From contig PKWD01000048.1 of the NCBI GenBank assembly GCA_003131945.1, forward strand, positions 5,110-17,088: DNA of 11,979 nucleotides, read 5' to 3'. Shown here piece by piece: positions 6,930 through 11,979 of the stretch. The stretch comes from Acidimicrobiaceae bacterium (GTDB lineage: Bacteria > Actinomycetota > Acidimicrobiia > Acidimicrobiales > UBA8190). Under the pieces are notes generated by a model. The model searched no databases, was not told the origin of the DNA, and saw only the letters and a list, made by a program, of their open reading frames with translations. Position 1 is the stretch's first letter; every line of letters starts with the position of its first letter. A program made the translations under genes and the position numbers.

Positions 6930-7834
6930 CGACCGTCGTTGTGACCGCCCTCGGCTCAGCGCTGGGAGTGATCGGTGTCATCGCGGCACTGCGCCCCGCC
7001 TCGCCGTCACTGCACTCCGCCTTGCTTGAACTGGAGCGGCATCCCGACAGCGCGTGGAGACGCTCCGAGGTCCCTAAACGACCGTCTGGCGTGCGACTTG
7101 ATCGGTATTTCGCCGCCCGCCTTGCCGTCGTCGCTTCTGAACGCGATTACGTGCGCTCGCGACTGTGGCCACTTCTCACGATTACGGGGATCTCAGTTCA
7201 GGAATTCTGTGGCGAGGTCCTCTTGGGTGCGACCGCTGGCTTTGTTCTCCCTGGTGTGTGGTGGATAGTGGTGACCGCCGGAGGCGCGCATATCCCATTT
7301 TCGGTCCCGATTTGGACGGGTCTCACTCTGGGGTGTGCTGGAGGGGCCCTGCCCGTCCTTGTTCTGCACTCGCGAGCGGGGCGGGCGAGACGTTCGGCAC
7401 GCAGGGTCGTCGGATCCTTCCTCAACCTGGTCGTCTTGTGTCTCGCTGGAGGCATGGGGATCGAAGGAGCGCTGCATGCGTCCGCCCGCATCGGGGAGGA
7501 CGATGTATCAGAGCAGATGCTGAATGCCCTTGTCTTGGCTCAGGACGCCGGGGAGCCGCCCTGGGATGCTTTGGACCGACTGGGCCGCGATCTCGGGCTG
7601 ACTGAGTTGACGGAGCTTGCGGCCGCTGTGGGATTGGCCGGTGCCGAAGGTGCCCGGATCCGTCTGACCCTCGCAGCCAAGGCCAGTTCGATCAGGCGTC
7701 ACGAACTCGCTGAAGCGGAGTCGGAAGCGAACAGCGTGACAGAGAGGTTGTTTCTCCCGGGAATATTCCTCTTGGTCGGCTTCCTTGTGTTCATTGCCTA
7801 TCCAGCGGTCGCCCGGATCTCCGCTGGATTGTGA
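6926..7834 (+). CDS. tadC: TadC-like inner-membrane platform protein (T2SSF family)
   Basis: A 302-residue second T2SSF protein, expected to form the membrane platform with TadB. Helices are seen at about 4-22, 97-117, 126-147 and 276-296. The T2SSF domain (about 155-275) contains SFLNLVVLCLAGGMGIEGAL and the acidic helix LAEAESEANSVTERLFLP ahead of the last helix, both family-typical. The frame is open from a GTG at 6893, but ATG 6926 is preferred: it makes the usual 4-base ATGA overlap with the TadB stop and has GAAGGG (6912-6917) 8 bases upstream. A 63-base gap to the pilin gene follows, the largest within the operon. Confidence 0.9.
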   Translation: MTTVVVTALGSALGVIGVIAALRPASPSLHSALLELERHPDSAWRRSEVPKRPSGVRLDRYFAARLAVVASERDYVRSRLWPLLTITGISVQEFCGEVLLGATAGFVLPGVWWIVVTAGGAHIPFSVPIWTGLTLGCAGGALPVLVLHSRAGRARRSARRVVGSFLNLVVLCLAGGMGIEGALHASARIGEDDVSEQMLNALVLAQDAGEPPWDALDRLGRDLGLTELTELAAAVGLAGAEGARIRLTLAAKASSIRRHELAEAESEANSVTERLFLPGIFLLVGFLVFIAYPAVARISAGL

Positions 7835-7882
7835 CGATATGAGCAACACACACGTGAGCATCATACGGATGGCTGTACAAAA

Positions 7883-7889
7883 AGGGAGG
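7883..7889 (+). promoter_or_regulatory. Strong ribosome binding site of the pilin gene
   Basis: AGGGAGG lies 8 bases before the ATG at 7898, one of the best Shine-Dalgarno sites in the window. Most other operon genes rely on overlaps or weak sites. A strong site suits the major pilin, which is needed in far more copies than the assembly proteins. Confidence 0.7.
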
Positions 7890-7897
7890 CAAAGGCA

Positions 7898-8089
7898 ATG
7901 TTCCTACAAACGCAGGTGCTATGGATGTACCTCCGCTCTCGATACATCGACACTGTGCTACCAGATGAGCGAGGGAGCGTCGTCGAAACGGTCATCATCA
8001 CGGCGGTATTCGCCGCTCTGGCGATCGCGATCGGGGCGATCATCGTGGCGAAGATTACGACAAAGGCCAACACGATCGATCTCAATTGA
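7898..8089 (+). CDS. Flp-like major pilin precursor
   Basis: A 63-residue prepilin. A leader of about 26 residues with a basic stretch (YLRSRY) ends in DERG. The mature part, SVVETVIITAVFAALAIAIG..., is a single hydrophobic helix (about 28-52) followed by a short polar tail KITTKANTIDLN. Size, a single helix directly after the glycine cleavage site, and position after tadC and before TadE genes mark it as the main Flp/Tad pilus subunit. It would be cut by a prepilin peptidase after G26 on the cytoplasmic side. It lacks the canonical Flp Glu-Tyr pair (it has E30-T31), and the glutamate is at mature position +4 if cleavage is after G26. The start is firm, with a strong ribosome binding site. 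Confidence 0.85.
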   Translation: MFLQTQVLWMYLRSRYIDTVLPDERGSVVETVIITAVFAALAIAIGAIIVAKITTKANTIDLN

Positions 8090-8107
8090 TCACGACGGCG
8101 TCGAGTC

Positions 8108-8126
8108 CATCGGCGGTCATCGGCGG
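8108..8126 (+). repeat. Tandem 9-bp repeat between pilin and TadE genes
   Basis: CATCGGCGG occurs at 8108-8116 and 8118-8126, separated by one T. It lies in the 43-base stretch between the pilin stop and the chosen TadE start. It might influence translation of the downstream gene or be a slippage product. If the TadE protein begins further upstream, it is simply coding sequence. Confidence 0.4.
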
Positions 8127-8132
8127 CGGCCG

Positions 8133-8516
8133 GTGGGAGGTCCCCAAGAAGCGGGATCGGTGGTTGTCGAATCAGTTGTAATCGTCCCGGTCGCGATGAT
8201 GGTCGTCTTGTTGGTCGTTCAGGTATGCCTGTGGGCTCATGCAGCAACCCTCGTGCAGGGAGCTGCAACGACTGGCGAACAAGCTGCCACTGCTAGCGGC
8301 GGTTCGCCGACAGCGGGCCAGATCGAGGCCCGGGCGGAGTTGACGGCTACCGCAAGCCAGGTCGTGGTGGATCCATCTGTCCAGGCTCGGGTCATCACCG
8401 GAGGCGTGGTCGAGGTCAAGGTTTCGGGGACCACTGAGTCGATCATTCCCTGGCTACGGCTTCCGGTATCGGCAACTCGCACCGGGCTCAGCCAGGAGTT
8501 CCGGGAGTCAGGGTGA
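8133..8516 (+). CDS. TadE-like minor pilin (first copy)
   Basis: About 127 residues from GTG 8133. A very short leader ending in EAG is followed by SVVVES, with glutamate at mature position +5 as in type IV-like prepilins, and a hydrophobic helix (about 10-33, VVIVPVAMMVVLLVVQV). A C-terminal extracellular domain with helical and beta segments then ends at FRESG. TadE-like proteins are minor pseudopilins processed by the Tad prepilin peptidase. The start is unsure: GTG 8133 lacks a Shine-Dalgarno, a rare ATT overlaps the pilin stop (8085), and upstream ATG/GTG codons in frame lie inside or before the pilin gene and would give an implausible basic extension. The stop overlaps the next GTG start by 4 bases. 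Confidence 0.8.
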   Translation: MGGPQEAGSVVVESVVIVPVAMMVVLLVVQVCLWAHAATLVQGAATTGEQAATASGGSPTAGQIEARAELTATASQVVVDPSVQARVITGGVVEVKVSGTTESIIPWLRLPVSATRTGLSQEFRESG

Positions 8517-8944
8517 GAAGCGATCGAACGTCGAGCAGCCATGGGCAGAGGGGGAGTCTTACGGTCGAACTCGTTGTCCTGACACCTGTCATCGTCTTGT
8601 TTGTCCTGTTGGCCCTAGGTTTCGGACGCTTCGAGTTGGCTCGCGAGCAGGTGGTGGCTGCTGCCCGAGCGGCAGCCGAGGCCGCCTCGGTCGTCCCTTC
8701 AGCGGGGGACGCCCAATCAGCTGCACTCACAGCAGCGACGCCGATTGTGGCCAATCAGGCTCACTCCTGCACCCAATTGAACGTGTCGGCGGAGACCGGA
8801 GATTTCGTCCCCGGTGGATCCGTGCGTGTCATCGTGTCGTGTCAGATCGAGTTCGCCGATCTCCTCATCCCTGGAATGCCGGGTCACGCGGAGGTGCAGG
8901 CGGCGGTAAGCGCACCGATCGACCCCTTTCGTTCCGTCCAATGA
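8513..8944 (+). CDS. TadE-like minor pilin (second copy)
   Basis: A 143-residue protein beginning at a GTG that overlaps the previous stop, with GGGAG (8503-8507) 5 bases ahead. A 14-residue polar leader ends in QRG. SLTVE follows, with E19 at mature position +5, then a membrane helix (about 18-38) and a Glu/Ala-rich helix REQVVAAARAAAEAAS. This is the classic TadE-domain pattern in which the glycine-glutamate motif is followed by a helix entering an extracellular domain. Two cysteines (in HSCTQ and VSCQIE) may pair outside the cell. It probably acts with the first TadE-like protein and the TadG-like protein as a minor pilin complex. The stop overlaps the following ATG by 4 bases. Confidence 0.88.
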   Translation: MRSDRTSSSHGQRGSLTVELVVLTPVIVLFVLLALGFGRFELAREQVVAAARAAAEAASVVPSAGDAQSAALTAATPIVANQAHSCTQLNVSAETGDFVPGGSVRVIVSCQIEFADLLIPGMPGHAEVQAAVSAPIDPFRSVQ

Positions 8945-9420
8945 GTACCGATCTGTTTGCGAATCCGGACCGTCTGTCCACCCGAACCGCAGCGTGTGAT
9001 TCGCCGCTCACGAAAAGACGCGGCGAAGCAGGGTCGCTGACGGCCTTCATGGCTGTCTTCTGTGTGACTCTCTTCATCTTGATCGGTCTCGTCGTAGACG
9101 CAGGTCGGGCGATAGCGGTTCGATCGGCAGCTCTGGCCGAAGCACAGCAAGCAGCGCGCGCCGGGGCCGGTCAACTGTCGGTGGATGCTCTGCGGTCAGG
9201 GCAGGTCGAGATCGACCCAGCCGGCGCAATTCGTGCATCCGATGCTTACCTGGCTTCAGTTGGTCAGCCCGGAACCACATCCGTCGTTGGCCAGATCGTC
9301 ACTGTTCATATCGCCACCGACGAGCCGACTGTGATTCTCGGAATTGTGGGCATCAATCGAATCGTCATATCGGTCACGGCCAGCGCAATCAACGTCCACG
9401 GTGTCAGCCAGGAGGATTGA
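8941..9420 (+). CDS. TadG-like protein (short, single membrane helix)
   Basis: A 159-residue protein whose ATG overlaps the previous stop. A cytoplasmic N-terminus of about 30 residues with KRRGEAG is followed by SLTAF and a membrane helix (about 36-53) ending in VVDAGRAI, the hallmark of the N-terminal segment of TadG-like proteins. An Ala-rich helix AALAEAQQAARAGAGQL and a small beta domain make up the rest. It keeps a pilin-like G-S junction at 31-32 but has Phe instead of Glu at +5, so it may not be processed or methylated like the TadE proteins. Full-length TadG proteins carry a VWA domain, which is absent here; this is the short actinobacterial form. An in-frame GTG at 8839 is rejected in favour of the coupled ATG. 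Confidence 0.85.
   Translation: MSTDLFANPDRLSTRTAACDSPLTKRRGEAGSLTAFMAVFCVTLFILIGLVVDAGRAIAVRSAALAEAQQAARAGAGQLSVDALRSGQVEIDPAGAIRASDAYLASVGQPGTTSVVGQIVTVHIATDEPTVILGIVGINRIVISVTASAINVHGVSQED
9410..9415 (+). promoter_or_regulatory. Ribosome binding site fixing the start of the LysM/BTAD gene
   Basis: A perfect AGGAGG lies 5 bases before the ATG at 9421, within the last codons of the TadG-like gene. The ATG directly abuts the preceding TGA. This settles the start of the large final gene and suggests efficient, independent translation. Confidence 0.75.
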
Positions 9421-11979
9421 ATGCCGTCGGTCACCGCACTTGGCGTTGGGAATGAGCCGAAGACTATTTCTCGCTGGATCGGATCACTCCTCGGATTGGC
9501 CGGACTTGTATTCGGTATTCCCGCGGTGCTCCTCGTCTTTCGCGTGCCACCACCCCTGGCACTACTTGAGCATATTGGTGCGCATCCGAGCACCGTCACC
9601 CACTACTTGAACGAGTCCTTGAGCGATGCTGCGATCACAAAAGCTATGACCTGTGCGGCCTGGAGCGTCTGGCTCTGGCTCGTTGTCTGCGTTGCCGTAG
9701 AGAGTGCCGCCGCCGTCCGTGGGCGCCCAACATTGCGCCTGCCCGCGAGTCGTCACATCCAGTCGTTCGCGGCCACTCTGGTCGGAGCGTCTCTTGCCAT
9801 TGTCCCTATCGGGAGAGATGGTCTTCCCATGCGCTTTCAGGCAGCACCGACAGCCATCCACAGAATGGCTGAAGATGATCATGCTGCCCTTCGAACGGAT
9901 CGTTCAACAGGCATCGTGGGCTATTCCAACACCGGTTCGTCAGGGATATCGCAGCATGATGTTCTTGCGGCGGCCGATGACCAACTGTCGGCCGAGATGA
10001 CGTATGCCTCGTATGTGGTCCAGCCGGGCGACACTCTGTGGTCGATCGCCGAACATCAGTTGGGGTCGCCCCTGCGATGGCCGGAGATCGCAAGCTTGAA
10101 CTACGGCCGCATACAGCCCGACGGTGGGCATTTGACCGATGCCCATTGGATATTCCCCGGATGGGAATTGGCGCTTCCGTCGTCAGCGATCGTGAACGGC
10201 CCAGCGCCATTGGTCGAACGGTCGAGCGGATCGGTCGCCGACATGGTGCAGTCCAAAGCAGTTGCTCCTGGTGAGCAGACATTTCTCAGTCCTGGCCTCT
10301 TTGCATCCGGTCATAGCGAGGAAGGTGGGCACGACGGAGCGATCGGTGGGGAGAGGCTCAATCCCCCAGGATTAGAAACGACCGGATCGGAGGCAAGCGT
10401 GCACTCACGCGCACCTCTGCCTCTCGGTGTAATCGAGTACGGAGTTCTCGGGGCAGGAGTGGTCGCATTGCTTGAGAAGTTGCGCCGTGTTCAGCGTCGC
10501 CACCGTCCGGGTGGAATGCGGATCGCCCTGCCGGAGAGTGATCTGGCGGCCCTGGAACGGCGACTGCGGATCGAAGCAGACCCAGAGGGAGTGGACATAA
10601 TCGATCTTGGGCTTCGAGCCCTGGTAACCCTTTCACTTCGGTGCGGGGTGATGCCACCACTAGCGACAGTTGTCCGGCTCGGCGACCACGCCTTGGAGAT
10701 CGTGCTTGACCCGATCTCGGCCAGTCGACTGCCCCCTCAACCATTCACCTCCGATCCGCAGGCGAACAGTTGGTTGCTCTCCAGGGACCACACGACCATC
10801 CAGTCACTCCGAGAAGATTCTGAAGTCGTTCGCACGGATGCTCCCTTCCCGGCACTGGTTACGCTCGGTCGTGATGAGTTCGGCCTAGTCCTGATCGATC
10901 TGGAACAGGCCGCATCCATCGATGTCACGGGGATGAGCACAGAAGGGATCCTGGGAGCGGTTGCCGTCGAAATGGCGACGGCCAAGTGGGCGGACCAGCT
11001 CGATCTCATTCTGGTCGGATTTGATCAGGAGCTCGAGGCCCTGGAACGGGTCAGCCATGTTCCGACTATCTCTGAAGTCGTGCCGAAGGTCCACCGGAGA
11101 GTTCGAGAGCGAAGTGCACTCCTGGCGAGTGTGGGCCGGAAGGCAAATTGGGAGATCCGGTGGGCGGAAGGTGGTGATGCCTGGGATCTGTGTGTGGTCC
11201 TGTGCACTGCCCGTTGCGTCGAGGCCGATAGGGACGGTGCCGCAGCGCTGGCCAGGCTGGCCGGAGACGGCGGCCTCGGACTGGTCGTTGTCCTCGGTGC
11301 GCCTACCGGTACGGCGCGCTGGCATCTAGACACACACGGCGGACGGATCGAGGTGAGAACGAACGGAGATACAGCTTCCGCCTTCCGGTCTCAGACCGTC
11401 GACACGGAGCTCTCGACAGGTGTCGGATCCCTGGTGAGGGTTGCCGGCAAATTGGATGGTGTTCTACCTACCGAACCTCCGTACGACAAACTCGTGGACG
11501 ATGTGACAGATCACGAGCTTCAAGGCGTCGAGCGACCAGGCGAAATGCGAGACGACTGGTTCTCGGTCTCTGATGTCGATGAACTTCGCGAGGAGTCAGA
11601 GCGAGGAGCCGAGGTTGTCGTGCGGGTGCTGGGGCCGGTCGAGATTGTGGGCGCCGCTCGGCCCTTTACAAGGGCATGGGCCGTCGAGTTGATCGTCTAT
11701 CTCGCCATGCATCGAAATGGTGCTTCCAGCGAGCAGTGGGCGACTGCTCTTTGGCCGGACCGAGTCATGGCTTCCGCCAGCCTGCATTCGACGGCGTCTG
11801 CGGCTCGTCGATCCTTGGGAGTGTCGATCTCCGGCGAAGACCATTTGCCCCGTGCTCATGGCCGCCTGTCGCTGGGTCCAAGTGTGCGAAGTGACTGGAA
11901 TCGGTTCGCCGAATTGGCAGCGCGGGTGGAACCTGAGAGCTGGCGCCAGGCACTCGAGTTGATTCGAGGACGCCCCTTC
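9421..11979 (+). CDS. Membrane-anchored LysM protein with C-terminal winged-helix/BTAD regulator domain (3' end missing)
   Basis: An uninterrupted frame of 853 codons that runs off the right edge. Three hydrophobic helices come first (about 22-40, 75-96, 114-130). A linker leads to a LysM domain (about 198-254, starting YVVQPGDTLWSIAEHQLG), which binds peptidoglycan. After a Gly/Ser/Pro-rich stretch comes a fourth helix (about 334-352) followed by the basic segment EKLRRVQRRHR. Residues 365-620 are a large domain I cannot assign; it shows no P-loop. From about 731 a winged helix resembling OmpR/SARP DNA-binding domains begins (VVVRVLGPVEIVG ... LWPDR ... ARRSLG), and from about 800 a BTAD-like start reaches LELIRGRPF at the edge. 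Basic residues flank helices on the predicted inner side, placing LysM outside and the winged helix inside. As the last visible gene of the pilus operon it may be its regulator. Domain calls are good; signal and target are inferred. Confidence 0.88.
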   Translation, partial: MPSVTALGVGNEPKTISRWIGSLLGLAGLVFGIPAVLLVFRVPPPLALLEHIGAHPSTVTHYLNESLSDAAITKAMTCAAWSVWLWLVVCVAVESAAAVRGRPTLRLPASRHIQSFAATLVGASLAIVPIGRDGLPMRFQAAPTAIHRMAEDDHAALRTDRSTGIVGYSNTGSSGISQHDVLAAADDQLSAEMTYASYVVQPGDTLWSIAEHQLGSPLRWPEIASLNYGRIQPDGGHLTDAHWIFPGWELALPSSAIVNGPAPLVERSSGSVADMVQSKAVAPGEQTFLSPGLFASGHSEEGGHDGAIGGERLNPPGLETTGSEASVHSRAPLPLGVIEYGVLGAGVVALLEKLRRVQRRHRPGGMRIALPESDLAALERRLRIEADPEGVDIIDLGLRALVTLSLRCGVMPPLATVVRLGDHALEIVLDPISASRLPPQPFTSDPQANSWLLSRDHTTIQSLREDSEVVRTDAPFPALVTLGRDEFGLVLIDLEQAASIDVTGMSTEGILGAVAVEMATAKWADQLDLILVGFDQELEALERVSHVPTISEVVPKVHRRVRERSALLASVGRKANWEIRWAEGGDAWDLCVVLCTARCVEADRDGAAALARLAGDGGLGLVVVLGAPTGTARWHLDTHGGRIEVRTNGDTASAFRSQTVDTELSTGVGSLVRVAGKLDGVLPTEPPYDKLVDDVTDHELQGVERPGEMRDDWFSVSDVDELREESERGAEVVVRVLGPVEIVGAARPFTRAWAVELIVYLAMHRNGASSEQWATALWPDRVMASASLHSTASAARRSLGVSISGEDHLPRAHGRLSLGPSVRSDWNRFAELAARVEPESWRQALELIRGRPF

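Noticed and set aside
7785..8132. Upstream extension of the first TadE-like protein through the pilin gene
   Set aside because: The frame is open, but the extra residues are Arg/Ser-rich translations of the pilin gene in another frame, and would mean overlapping the whole, well-supported pilin gene.

Overview
The window is chromosomal DNA from a high-GC Gram-positive bacterium, most likely Actinomycetota. Several genes start with GTG, the genes overlap in ATGA/GTGA junctions, and the pilus-gene set has the actinobacterial form (ParA-like TadZ, TadA, two separate TadB/TadC proteins, a short pilin, several TadE/TadG-like minor proteins, no outer-membrane secretin). An Acidimicrobiia-like lineage is possible, but this is only an impression.

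Layout. Bases 1-1262 on the minus strand hold a MoxR-type AAA+ ATPase followed by the first 48 codons of a DUF58-like membrane protein, the usual MoxR/DUF58 pair. Bases 1263-1586 are a divergent intergenic region without a convincing gene. From 1587 to the right edge runs one tightly packed plus-strand operon. It encodes a lipoprotein, a secreted PKD-like protein, a SAF/CpaB-like protein, a TadZ/CpaE-like ATPase, the TadA/CpaF ATPase, TadB, TadC, a 63-residue Flp-like pilin, two TadE-like proteins and a TadG-like protein. The last gene is a large open reading frame from 9421 that runs off the window. It encodes a membrane-anchored LysM protein with a winged-helix/BTAD (SARP-type) DNA-binding end.

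How the parts fit. TadA would power pilus assembly on the TadB/TadC membrane platform, TadZ would localise the machine, Flp would be the major subunit, and the TadE/TadG-like proteins minor subunits. The lipoprotein, the PKD-like protein and the CpaB-like protein are candidates for the part that passes through or anchors in the cell wall. No prepilin peptidase is visible and it must lie elsewhere.

The most interesting point is a possible regulatory loop. The last gene looks like a transmembrane one-component regulator that touches peptidoglycan with a LysM domain outside and carries a SARP-type DNA-binding end inside. Just before the first gene of the operon lie two CATTGAG heptamers exactly 11 bp apart, next to a plausible -10 box, which is the geometry known for SARP operators. 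The predicted transcript start falls almost on the GTG of the lipoprotein, so this mRNA may be leaderless.
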